A DNA stretch of 5,251 bases from Eggerthella sp. CAG:209 (GTDB taxonomy: Bacteria; Actinomycetota; Coriobacteriia; Coriobacteriales; Eggerthellaceae), in the NCBI GenBank assembly GCA_000436075.1, contig FR884609.1, positions 3,325 through 8,575 of the forward strand. Reading direction: 5' to 3'. Shown here piece by piece: positions 1-5,251 of the stretch. Position 1 is the stretch's first letter. The number at the start of each line of letters is the position of its first letter. The notes below the pieces were generated by a model. It did not search any database. It was not told the origin of the DNA and saw nothing but the letters and a program-made list of their open reading frames with translations. Position numbers and translations under genes: made by a program.

Positions 1-1014
1 CCCGCCAATACCGATCTGGTAACCGTTTCCGAACTTGGCTGCACCACCGAAGCCTACGAGTTTGCGGCATGCGGTGAGGTTATCAACATGGCGAAGCTGC
101 AGGAAGCTTGGGAGGGCGGCATCGAATCCGTATTCCCGTATCGCGGTGAAGGTGAAAAGGTTGAGCAGGTTAGCTGGTCGGAAAAGCTTCCTTTGGTTTG
201 CGGCGAATCGTTCGCGAAGCCGCGTGTCATCATCCCGGTATTCCCTGGCACCAATTGCGAATACGATACCGCTCACGCCTTTAAGCGCGCTGGTGCCGAA
301 CCTGAGGTCCTGGTGATCAACAACCTTACGCCAGCAGCGGTTGCCGAAAGCACCGATGCGTTGGTGAAGGCTATCAACAACAGCCAAATCGTTATGCTTC
401 CCGGCGGTTTCTCCGGCGGTGACGAGCCCGACGGTTCAGCGAAGTTCATCACGGCCTTCTTCCGTGCGCCCGCCGTTACCGAAGCGGTACGTGAGCTGCT
501 TCAGAAGCGCGATGGTCTGATGCTGGGTATTTGCAATGGCTTCCAGGCGCTTATCAAGTTGGGCTTGGTTCCCTATGGCGACATCGTTCCTGCAACGCCC
601 GAGGCTCCCACGCTTACGTTTAACACCATCGGTCGCCATCAGAGCGGCCTGGTTCGCACGCGCATTGCTTCGAACCTTTCTCCTTGGCTTTTGCGCTGCA
701 ATGTGGGCGATATCCACACGGTTGCCATCAGCCACGGCGAGGGCCGTTTCGTGGCAAGCCCTGAAACGGTTGCTCAGCTTGCTGCGGCAGGCCAGATTGC
801 AACGCAGTATGTTGATGAGGCGGGTAACCCTTCGATGGATCTTTCGGTTAATCCCAACGGTTCCATCTTGGCAATCGAAGGTATCACCAGCCCCGATGGT
901 CGCGTTCTGGGCAAGATGGGTCATACCGAGCGTTCCGGCAACGGCCTGTACAAGAACGTTCCTGGCAATCTATACCAGCCTCTGTTCGAAGGCGGCGTAG
1001 AGTACTTCAAGTAA
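1..1014 (+). CDS. purL: Phosphoribosylformylglycinamidine synthase (large single-chain form), 3' part
   Basis: This is the C-terminal 337 residues of FGAM synthase, the cytoplasmic purine enzyme that converts FGAR, glutamine and ATP to FGAM. The frame is open from base 1, so the gene starts outside the window; the ATG at 88 is an internal methionine. Residues 1 to about 60 are the end of the synthase domain, including an EAWEGGIESVFPYR stretch typical of this joint. Residues about 73-331 form a complete class I glutamine amidotransferase domain. It opens with PRVIIPVFPGTNCEYDTA and holds the nucleophile Cys178 in GICNGFQ. His245 and Glu247 of SHGEGRF complete the triad. The fusion of glutaminase to synthase identifies the roughly 1,200-residue single-chain type rather than the separate PurL/PurQ/PurS system. 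I think it belongs to the clade found in clostridia, bifidobacteria and coriobacteria, but that is from memory. All catalytic residues are present, so the enzyme looks functional. Confidence 0.95.
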   Translation, partial: PANTDLVTVSELGCTTEAYEFAACGEVINMAKLQEAWEGGIESVFPYRGEGEKVEQVSWSEKLPLVCGESFAKPRVIIPVFPGTNCEYDTAHAFKRAGAEPEVLVINNLTPAAVAESTDALVKAINNSQIVMLPGGFSGGDEPDGSAKFITAFFRAPAVTEAVRELLQKRDGLMLGICNGFQALIKLGLVPYGDIVPATPEAPTLTFNTIGRHQSGLVRTRIASNLSPWLLRCNVGDIHTVAISHGEGRFVASPETVAQLAAAGQIATQYVDEAGNPSMDLSVNPNGSILAIEGITSPDGRVLGKMGHTERSGNGLYKNVPGNLYQPLFEGGVEYFK

Positions 1015-1051
1015 GGTCGTAAGATAACGGGATTAATCCCCGCTATTTCGA

Positions 1052-1088
1052 AGAAAGGGCTGGCACCCGATGGATGCCAGCCCTTTCT
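1052..1088. terminator. Probable bidirectional terminator hairpin between convergent genes
   Basis: A perfect 14-bp stem (AGAAAGGGCTGGCA at 1052-1065 against TGCCAGCCCTTTCT at 1075-1088) encloses a 9-base loop. It lies 37 bases after the purL stop and 23 bases before the end of the leftward MetE-like gene, where a shared terminator is expected. The A-rich and T-rich ends of the stem give short T runs on both strands, but neither side has a long T tract after the stem. Termination efficiency is therefore uncertain, though the stem itself is clear. Confidence 0.75.
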
Positions 1089-1111
1089 GTTGCTGCGGTA
1101 TAAGAGAGCGG

Positions 1112-2245
1112 CTAGCCCCAAACTTCCTTGGCGATTTCCTGCACCAGGGCGATTTTAGCCCATTGCTCTTCTTCGGTGAGCTTATTGCCGATTTCGCAGC
1201 TGGCAAAGCCGCACTGTGGGGAAAGGCAGAGGTGGTCGAGTGGAACGTACTTCGATGCTTCTGCGATGCGGGCCTTTACCGTTTCTTTGTCCTCAAGGCC
1301 TGGCTGCTTTGAAGTGACCAGGCCGAGCACAACGTATTTGCCATCGGCGATATGCGCTAAAGATTCGAATCCGCCAGCACGCGGCGTATCGAATTCCAGA
1401 TAAAATGCACGGGCGTTTTCCTTAGCGAACAGATACGGCGCGATGGGGTCGTAGCTGCCTTCGAAGGCATAGGTAGAATGGTAATTGCCGCGACATACAT
1501 GGGTGTTAATTGCCAGATCGTCAGGCTGATCTTCGATGGCTGCGTTGTTCAGGCGCACGCCAAGCTCGCAAATCTTCTGGATGTCATCGGGCTTCAGGCC
1601 GATTTGCGCTGCGAAGGTGGTGTCGCAGTACATGCCCCAGGTGCAGTCGTCGAACTGGATGTTGCGGCATCCCGCTTTGTATAAGTCGGCAATTACCTGG
1701 CGATATGCTGCTGCTATAGCATCAGCGAGTGCTTCATCGGTGGGATAGACGGCGCGCAGGATTTCGGTCTGTCCGTCGCACCTATCGAGCGTTACTTCTG
1801 CGAAGGTTTGGATGGGGGCGGGTATGGTCTGACGAGCAACGTGGTTTTCGTCGGAAAGGGCATTGACGAATTTGAAGTGCTCAACGAAGGGGTGGTTTTC
1901 GCCGCTGACAGGGCCAGTTACCACTGCGGTGTCGGCCGTGGTTTCCTCGTCGTGAAATTGATAGCCCTCGCGGCTGGCGCGGCGCTCGATGCCCTGAAGG
2001 CCCCACATGAAGTCGAGGTGCCAATAGCTGCGACGGAATTCGCCATCAGTGATTACCTTCAACCCAGCGGCTTTTTGCTTTGCCACCAAATCTCGGATCG
2101 CAATGTCTTCGACGGTCTTGAGTTGATTGGCATCGATGGCGCCCGCCTCAAAATCAGCACGTGCTTGCTTCAGCACATCGGGCCGCAGGAAGCTGCCAAC
2201 TATATCGCAGCGAAACGGTGCGTTTTCTCCAAAAGTAATAGCCAT
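1112..2245 (-). CDS. Single-domain cobalamin-independent methionine synthase-like protein (YxjG/YxjH, core-MetE type)
   Basis: This 377-residue protein corresponds to the catalytic C-terminal half of MetE, a zinc-dependent TIM barrel that methylates homocysteine to methionine. It lacks the MetE N-terminal barrel and has the length of Bacillus YxjG/YxjH. Visible family motifs are FRCDIVGSFLRP near the N-terminus, KVITDGEFRRSYWHLDF around residue 70, and NIQFDDCTWG in the middle. The probable zinc ligands are His249 and Cys251 (NTHVCRGN), Glu284 (YLEFDTPR) and Cys345 (SPQCGFAS). The Glu-to-Cys spacing of 61 matches Escherichia coli MetE (665 to 726). I chose the ATG at 2245 because AAGGAA sits 6 bases upstream and MAITFGENAPFRCDIVGS begins like the family. 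An in-frame ATG at 2338 would add 31 hydrophobic, non-family residues and lies upstream of the predicted promoter. The methyl donor cannot be read from sequence: methyl-folate, methylcobalamin-protein or another small donor are all possible. Confidence 0.88.
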   Translation of the reverse strand: MAITFGENAPFRCDIVGSFLRPDVLKQARADFEAGAIDANQLKTVEDIAIRDLVAKQKAAGLKVITDGEFRRSYWHLDFMWGLQGIERRASREGYQFHDEETTADTAVVTGPVSGENHPFVEHFKFVNALSDENHVARQTIPAPIQTFAEVTLDRCDGQTEILRAVYPTDEALADAIAAAYRQVIADLYKAGCRNIQFDDCTWGMYCDTTFAAQIGLKPDDIQKICELGVRLNNAAIEDQPDDLAINTHVCRGNYHSTYAFEGSYDPIAPYLFAKENARAFYLEFDTPRAGGFESLAHIADGKYVVLGLVTSKQPGLEDKETVKARIAEASKYVPLDHLCLSPQCGFASCEIGNKLTEEEQWAKIALVQEIAKEVWG

Positions 2246-2250
2246 GTTGG

Positions 2251-2257
2251 TTTCCTT
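2251..2257 (-). promoter_or_regulatory. Ribosome binding site that fixes the MetE-like start
   Basis: On the - strand AAGGAAA ends five to six bases before the ATG at 2245, an ideal Shine-Dalgarno position. The alternative ATG at 2338 has a weaker context (AGGAAATACCT is close, but it overlaps the operator dyad and the lysR stop). The 2245 start is therefore preferred. Confidence 0.75.
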
Positions 2258-2285
2258 GTTCGTTTGATTTGAGATAACGAAACAA

Positions 2286-2314
2286 AGTATGGCGGGAGAG
2301 TTTGCGATTGTGAA
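2286..2314 (-). promoter_or_regulatory. Predicted sigma-70-type promoter of the MetE-like gene
   Basis: On the - strand TTCACA (2314 to 2309; five of six to TTGACA) is followed after exactly 17 bases by CATACT (2291 to 2286; four of six to TATAAT). Transcription would begin near 2279 and leave a leader of roughly 34 bases before the ATG at 2245. That leader is too short for a SAM riboswitch. The -35 box overlaps the promoter-proximal arm of the inverted repeat at 2312-2348, an arrangement typical of LysR-controlled promoters. Confidence 0.5.
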
Positions 2315-2348
2315 ATACCAATAATATAGCAATGGCAATAGGTATTTC
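2312..2348. promoter_or_regulatory. Candidate LysR-type operator, inverted repeat GAAATACC-N21-GGTATTTC
   Basis: Two perfect 8-base arms (2312-2319 and 2341-2348) face each other, and two further symmetric AT pairs lie just inside them (2321-2322 with 2338-2339). The dyad centre is near 2330, about 51 bases upstream of the predicted start point. One arm touches the -35 box and the other abuts the lysR stop codon. LysR-family activators commonly bind such an upstream stretch, and the regulator gene is adjacent. Binding by this particular regulator is inference. The span is too AT-rich and the loop too long to act as a terminator. Confidence 0.5.
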
Positions 2349-3251
2349 CTATTGTGGAATATGACGCTTCAGGGCTTCGAGATAGACGGAACCGTAGCGG
2401 GTTCGTTGCGTTCCTTTGCGGTATATAACTCCAATTTCCATGTGCTCATCGATTTCGAGCGGCACCGATATGATGGAAGGTCCATTCAGCTCGGCTGAGA
2501 TAACACCCGAGCAAACGGTGTAACCGTTTAGTCCTATGAGCAGGTTGAACAAGGTGGCGCGGTCGCGGACTCGGATGTTCTTGCTGCGGTCGAGCGTGGA
2601 GGTGAGCTCCTCTGAGTAATAAAAAGAGTTGTAGCTTCCCTGTTCGTAAGAGAGAAAGGGGTAATCTGCCATATCTTCAAGCGTTACCGATTTCCGTTCC
2701 GCCAGAGGATGGTCCGAGCAGATGAATACATGTGGTTCCGCTTTGAACAGGGATTCGAATATCAGGCTGTTGGCGTTGAGCATCCTGCAGATAACCTCGC
2801 GGTTTCGCGCGGAAAGGTACAGGATGCCCAGTTCGCTTTTCATATGGGCGACGTCTTCGATGATCTCGTGCGTTTGTTCTTCGCGAATGGTGAAGTCGTA
2901 GCTTGCTGAGTCGAATTCGCGGATAACGTCAACGAATGCGTTTACCGCGAAGGAATAGTGCTGGCATGAGATGCTGAAATGTGGAGCTTGCTGCGACCTG
3001 CCCTTGTAGCGTGATTCCAGCAGGTCGGCCTGTTCAAGCACCTGCCGCGCATACCCCAGAAATGTTTCGCCTTCCTCCGATACCGTGACGCCCTTGTTGG
3101 TGCGATCGAAGATGCGCACATCCATTTCCTTCTCCAGATCGCTGATGGCAGCGGTTATGGACGGCTGGGATACGAACAGCTTGCGGGACGCCTCGGTAAT
3201 GCTTCCGCATTCCGCCACTTTAACGGCATAGATAAGCTGTTGCAGTTTCAT
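2349..3251 (-). CDS. LysR-type transcriptional regulator, probably of methionine/sulfur metabolism
   Basis: This 300-residue protein has the usual LysR length and layout. Residues 1-60 are the winged helix-turn-helix, beginning MKLQQLIYAVKVAECGSITEA, with the recognition helix around residues 28-39 (SQPSITAAISDL) and the wing at RIFDRTNKGVTVSEEG. A linker helix follows to about residue 85. From about 90 to 295 is the periplasmic-binding-protein-like effector domain (for example HVFICSDHPLAERKSVTLEDMADYPFLSYEQG). The MKLQQL opening recalls CysB-like regulators, but the effector domain is too general to name a ligand. The start at 3251 is the family N-terminus, preceded by GGGGAA with a rather short gap. 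The frame stays open upstream to 4520, but that part is antisense to ettA and carries no domain. The gene lies 103 bases upstream of the MetE-like gene on the same strand, so control of that gene is the best guess. Autoregulation is likely, given the dyads upstream. Confidence 0.92.
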   Translation of the reverse strand: MKLQQLIYAVKVAECGSITEASRKLFVSQPSITAAISDLEKEMDVRIFDRTNKGVTVSEEGETFLGYARQVLEQADLLESRYKGRSQQAPHFSISCQHYSFAVNAFVDVIREFDSASYDFTIREEQTHEIIEDVAHMKSELGILYLSARNREVICRMLNANSLIFESLFKAEPHVFICSDHPLAERKSVTLEDMADYPFLSYEQGSYNSFYYSEELTSTLDRSKNIRVRDRATLFNLLIGLNGYTVCSGVISAELNGPSIISVPLEIDEHMEIGVIYRKGTQRTRYGSVYLEALKRHIPQ

Positions 3252-3253
3252 TG

Positions 3254-3260
3254 TTCCCCG
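3254..3260 (-). promoter_or_regulatory. Ribosome binding site of the LysR gene
   Basis: On the - strand CGGGGAA precedes the ATG at 3251 with only two bases after the final A (about four from GGGGA). The purine run is good but tight, so translation may be modest, which suits a regulator. No other in-frame start near here agrees with the LysR N-terminus. Confidence 0.5.
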
Positions 3261-3278
3261 TTTCGTTTCGGTGCCTGA

Positions 3279-3296
3279 ATCACATGATACCGTGAT
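3279..3296. promoter_or_regulatory. Possible lysR -10 region inside an inverted repeat (ATCAC-N8-GTGAT)
   Basis: ATCAC (3279-3283) and GTGAT (3292-3296) form a short perfect dyad. Its spacer contains, on the - strand, TATCAT (3289 to 3284), a five-of-six match to a -10 box placed about 33 bases before the lysR ATG. No good -35 lies 16-18 bases upstream (TACAGC at the 17-base position), as is common for weak or activator-dependent promoters. Five-base arms can arise by chance, so this is tentative. Confidence 0.25.
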
Positions 3297-3314
3297 CCTG
3301 ATGGGGGCTGTATT

Positions 3315-3337
3315 GTTTGCGATGCTGCGTTGCAAAC
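3315..3337. repeat. Inverted repeat GTTTGC-N11-GCAAAC in the lysR/ettA divergent region
   Basis: Perfect 6-base arms at 3315-3320 and 3332-3337 are separated by 11 bases. The right half reads CGTTGCAAAC, and CGTTGCAA recurs 38 bases further right (3366-3373) within the stronger palindrome. The pair of related sites lies about 65-130 bases upstream of the lysR start, a position suited to autoregulation. Confidence 0.4.
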
Positions 3338-3366
3338 GATTATTCGAAAATGGCTCAAACTGTATC

Positions 3367-3382
3367 GTTGCAATTTTGCAAC
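3367..3382. promoter_or_regulatory. Palindromic candidate operator GTTGCAA-TT-TTGCAAC
   Basis: A perfect 7-2-7 inverted repeat covers 3367-3382, near the middle of the gap between the divergent lysR and ettA genes. It resembles a dimeric regulator site. The half-site TTGCAA also occurs at 3331-3335 within CGTTGCAAAC, so at least three related half-sites are clustered. The LysR protein encoded alongside is the natural candidate binder, but an unrelated regulator is possible. The site lies about 65 bases upstream of the predicted ettA -35 box. Confidence 0.45.
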
Positions 3383-3448
3383 TGTTGGACTTCCAATGAT
3401 CTTGCCTGTTGCTTTTGCCGTGCAAGACGCCTCGATCAGCGATGTGCT

Positions 3449-3477
3449 TTGGTGAAATTAATCGAATATAGGATAAT
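3449..3477 (+). promoter_or_regulatory. Predicted promoter of ettA
   Basis: TTGGTG (3449-3454) and GATAAT (3472-3477; five of six to TATAAT) are separated by 17 bases in an AT-rich stretch. Transcription would start near 3484, giving a leader of about 47 bases. The -35 match is only partial (TTG plus mismatches). This is the best placed promoter in the gap for the rightward gene. Confidence 0.45.
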
Positions 3478-3494
3478 AAAATAAGTATGCACAT

Positions 3495-3509
3495 TGCTGG
3501 CCACCAGCA
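3495..3509 (+). other. Short leader hairpin upstream of the ettA ribosome site
   Basis: TGCTGG (3495-3500) pairs perfectly with CCAGCA (3504-3509) around a 3-base CCA loop. It lies 9 bases before the AAAGGAA ribosome binding site, within the predicted ettA leader. It may protect the transcript end or influence ribosome loading; it lacks a T tract and is not a terminator. A 6-bp stem may also be chance. Confidence 0.3.
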
Positions 3510-3518
3510 TCCCTCGTG

Positions 3519-3525
3519 AAAGGAA
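3519..3525 (+). promoter_or_regulatory. Ribosome binding site that decides the ettA GTG start
   Basis: AAAGGAA is followed by five bases and then GTG at 3531. The upstream in-frame GTG at 3516 would place the ribosome site inside the coding region and has only weak purine context before it. The site therefore supports initiation at 3531. Confidence 0.7.
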
Positions 3526-3530
3526 TCTTT

Positions 3531-5210
3531 GTGGCTGAATTCATTTATCAGATGTATCAAGCGCGCAAAGCTCACGGCGACAAGGTTATCTTGGACGACG
3601 TGACGCTTTCGTTTTACCCTGGCGCAAAAATCGGCGTAGTAGGCCCTAATGGCATGGGTAAATCCACCTTGTTGAAGGTTATGGCTGGCCTTGAAGAGGT
3701 TTCTGCGGGCGACGCACGCCTTACTCCCGGCTACACGGTTGGTATTCTTCAGCAGGAGCCCCCGCTCGACGAAGAGGCTACGGTAATCGAGAATATCCGT
3801 ATGGCATTTGCCGACGTGCTTGCTAAAGTTGAGCGCTTCAATGCCATCGGTGCGGAAATGGCCGATCCTGATGCCGATTTCGATGCTCTGATGGAAGAAA
3901 TGGGCGCGCTTCAAAACGATATCGATGCTGCAAACGGATGGGATCTGGACAGTCAGCTTTCCCAGGCAATGGATGCTCTGCAGTGCCCCGATCCCGATGC
4001 TCCTGTAAAGGTGCTTTCCGGTGGCGAGCGCCGTCGCGTTGCGCTGTGCAAGCTTCTGCTTGAAGCGCCTGACCTGCTTCTTTTGGATGAGCCCACCAAT
4101 CACTTGGATGCCGAATCGGTGCTGTGGTTGGAGCAATTCCTTCATCGTTATCCTGGTGCGGTGCTTGCAGTAACGCACGATCGCTACTTCCTCGACAACG
4201 TCGCTGAATGGATCTGCGAAGTTGATCGTGGTCATCTGTATCCCTACAAGGGCAATTACTCTACCTACCTGGAAACCAAGGCTGCGCGCCTGGAATCGCA
4301 GGGTCAGCAGCAGGCTAAGCTGGCAAAGCGCATGAAGAACGAGTTGGAATGGGTTCGTTCCAGCCCGAAGGCGCGCCAGGCAAAGAACAAGGCCCGCCTT
4401 GAACGCTATGAGCAAATGGAGGCTGAGGCACGCAGCGCCAAGAGCGTCGACTTCACCGACATCACCATTCCCGTTGGTCCTCGTTTGGGCTCTAAGGTCC
4501 TTGAAGTCGAGCATTTGCACAAGCAGTTCGGTGATCGTGTTCTTATCGATGATCTTTCATTCAGCTTGCCGCGCAACGGCATCGTGGGTGTTATCGGTCC
4601 CAATGGCGTTGGCAAGTCAACCCTGTTCAAGATGATTGTGGGTAAAGAGCCGGTTTCTGGCGGCACGCTTGAGCTGGGCGAAACCGTACAGATTTCCTAC
4701 GTTGACCAGAATCGTGAAGGTCTTGACCCGAAAAAGACGCTTTGGGAAGTGGTTTCCGACGGGTTGGATTATATCCGTGTAGGTGAAACCGAGATTCCCA
4801 GCCGTGCATATGTGGCGAACTTCGGCTTTAAGGGCTCTGACCAGCAAAAGCCTGCCGGCGTTCTTTCTGGCGGTGAGCGCAATCGTTTGAACCTCGCTCT
4901 TACGCTGAAGCAGGGGGGCAACCTGCTCCTGCTCGACGAGCCCACGAACGACCTGGACGTAGAAACGCTCGAAAGTCTCGAAGAAGCGTTGCTGGCGTTC
5001 CCCGGCTGCGCAGTAATAATCAGCCACGACCGTATGTTCCTTGACCGCATTGCCACGCATATTCTTGCGTGGGAGGGTACCGATGAAAACCCTGGCAATT
5101 GGCATTGGTTCGAAGGCAACTTCGATTCTTATCAGAAGAACAAGATCGAACGCCTGGGCGAAGAAGCTGCAAAGCCCCATCGCCTGCATCGCAAGCTTAC
5201 GCGCGATTAG
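3531..5210 (+). CDS. ettA: Energy-dependent translational throttle protein EttA (ABC-F ATPase)
   Basis: This complete 559-residue soluble ABC-F protein belongs to the family that binds the ribosomal E site and links translation elongation to the ATP/ADP ratio. There are two ABC domains and no membrane segments. Domain 1 has Walker A GPNGMGKST (38-46), signature LSGGE (162-166) and Walker B ending LLLLDEPTNHLD with catalytic Glu187. The acidic helical stretch at about 85-145 is the EttA arm, which contacts ribosomal protein L1 in E. coli. Residues about 260-300 (ELEWVRSSPKARQAKNKAR) are the linker that meets the P-site tRNA and are diagnostic for EttA. Domain 2 has Walker A GPNGVGKST (356-364), LSGGE (445-449) and catalytic Glu470. 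The two catalytic glutamates nearly coincide with E. coli Glu188 and Glu470. I chose GTG at 3531 over GTG at 3516 because VAEFIYQM matches the family N-terminus and AAAGGAA lies five bases upstream. It is a housekeeping factor rather than a resistance-type ABC-F. Confidence 0.96.
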   Translation: MAEFIYQMYQARKAHGDKVILDDVTLSFYPGAKIGVVGPNGMGKSTLLKVMAGLEEVSAGDARLTPGYTVGILQQEPPLDEEATVIENIRMAFADVLAKVERFNAIGAEMADPDADFDALMEEMGALQNDIDAANGWDLDSQLSQAMDALQCPDPDAPVKVLSGGERRRVALCKLLLEAPDLLLLDEPTNHLDAESVLWLEQFLHRYPGAVLAVTHDRYFLDNVAEWICEVDRGHLYPYKGNYSTYLETKAARLESQGQQQAKLAKRMKNELEWVRSSPKARQAKNKARLERYEQMEAEARSAKSVDFTDITIPVGPRLGSKVLEVEHLHKQFGDRVLIDDLSFSLPRNGIVGVIGPNGVGKSTLFKMIVGKEPVSGGTLELGETVQISYVDQNREGLDPKKTLWEVVSDGLDYIRVGETEIPSRAYVANFGFKGSDQQKPAGVLSGGERNRLNLALTLKQGGNLLLLDEPTNDLDVETLESLEEALLAFPGCAVIISHDRMFLDRIATHILAWEGTDENPGNWHWFEGNFDSYQKNKIERLGEEAAKPHRLHRKLTRD

Positions 5211-5225
5211 TGTTCAGCGGATAGT

Positions 5226-5243
5226 TTTTCGAACGCTCGAAAA
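5226..5243 (+). other. Weak hairpin after ettA
   Basis: TTTTCGA (5226-5232) pairs with TCGAAAA (5237-5243) around a 4-base loop, 16 bases after the ettA stop. The stem is AT-rich and no T run follows before the window ends, so it is a doubtful terminator. The remaining tail to 5251 shows no gene. Confidence 0.25.
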
Positions 5244-5251
5244 CAGAGGCA

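Noticed and set aside
436..924. 162-codon open frame on the - strand opposite purL
   Set aside because: It lies entirely antisense to the glutaminase domain of purL, has no recognisable motif or ribosome site, and reads as arginine- and alanine-rich shadow sequence.
536..1000. 154-codon + strand frame overlapping purL in another frame
   Set aside because: Shadow of purL: no family features, low-complexity arginine/leucine/serine composition, while purL here retains every catalytic residue.
1808..2272. 154-codon + strand frame opposite the MetE-like gene
   Set aside because: Antisense to conserved motifs of the MetE-like protein; no ribosome site of note and no recognisable domain.
2312..2348. 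Terminator after lysR
   Set aside because: The arms are only 8 bp, AT-rich and separated by 21 bases, and there is a promoter immediately beyond; an operator fits better.
4617..5189. 190-codon - strand frame opposite the second ABC domain of ettA
   Set aside because: Entirely antisense to a strongly conserved coding region, and its translation resembles no known protein.
3531..5210. ABC-F antibiotic resistance protein or drug transporter
   Set aside because: The EttA-specific arm, linker (WVRSSPKARQAK) and C-terminal tail are present, and there are no membrane segments or the extended interdomain linker of resistance ABC-F proteins.
1..5251. Mobile element, CRISPR array, tRNA or novel multi-gene system
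   Set aside because: No transposase, integrase, terminal repeats, regularly spaced repeats or tRNA-like cloverleaf was seen; all long stretches are explained by four ordinary genes and their control regions.

Overview
The window carries four protein genes. They read like the chromosome of a bacterium in the phylum Actinomycetota, most likely class Coriobacteriia (Eggerthellaceae-like). The main evidence is the complete EttA protein. Its N-terminus, its linker and its C-terminal tail (ending PHRLHRKLTRD) follow the actinobacterial version of this family. The moderate G+C content, a long fused PurL and a single-domain MetE-like enzyme fit Coriobacteriia better than high-GC actinomycetes. The class assignment is inference from remembered family features, without a database search.

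Layout: (1) 1-1014, + strand, is the 3' end of a large single-chain phosphoribosylformylglycinamidine synthase (purL) with its whole glutaminase domain. (2) 1015-1111 is a short convergent gap with a strong 14-bp-stem hairpin, probably a terminator serving both sides. (3) 1112-2245, - strand, is a single-domain cobalamin-independent methionine synthase-like protein (YxjG/YxjH, 'core MetE' type). (4) 2246-2348 is a 103-bp gap with a good - strand promoter and a perfect 8-bp inverted repeat just upstream of it, a plausible LysR-type operator. (5) 2349-3251, - strand, is a LysR-type regulator. (6) 3252-3530 is a 279-bp divergent control region with several inverted repeats, including GTTGCAA-TT-TTGCAAC, and a likely promoter for the rightward gene. 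(7) 3531-5210, + strand, is a complete ettA, an ABC-F translation factor. (8) 5211-5251 is a short tail with a weak hairpin.

The regulator and the methionine synthase-like gene look like one local module: regulator upstream, enzyme downstream on the same strand, with a dyad placed for activation between them. No S-box (SAM) riboswitch appears to fit in front of the enzyme gene, so control by the LysR protein probably replaces it. purL and ettA are housekeeping genes that flank the module.

I see no mobile element, CRISPR array, tRNA, rRNA or clear novel defence or biosynthetic system. The most useful observations are the two regulatory dyads, three start-site corrections (ettA, the MetE-like gene and lysR), and the unknown methyl donor of the short MetE-like enzyme.
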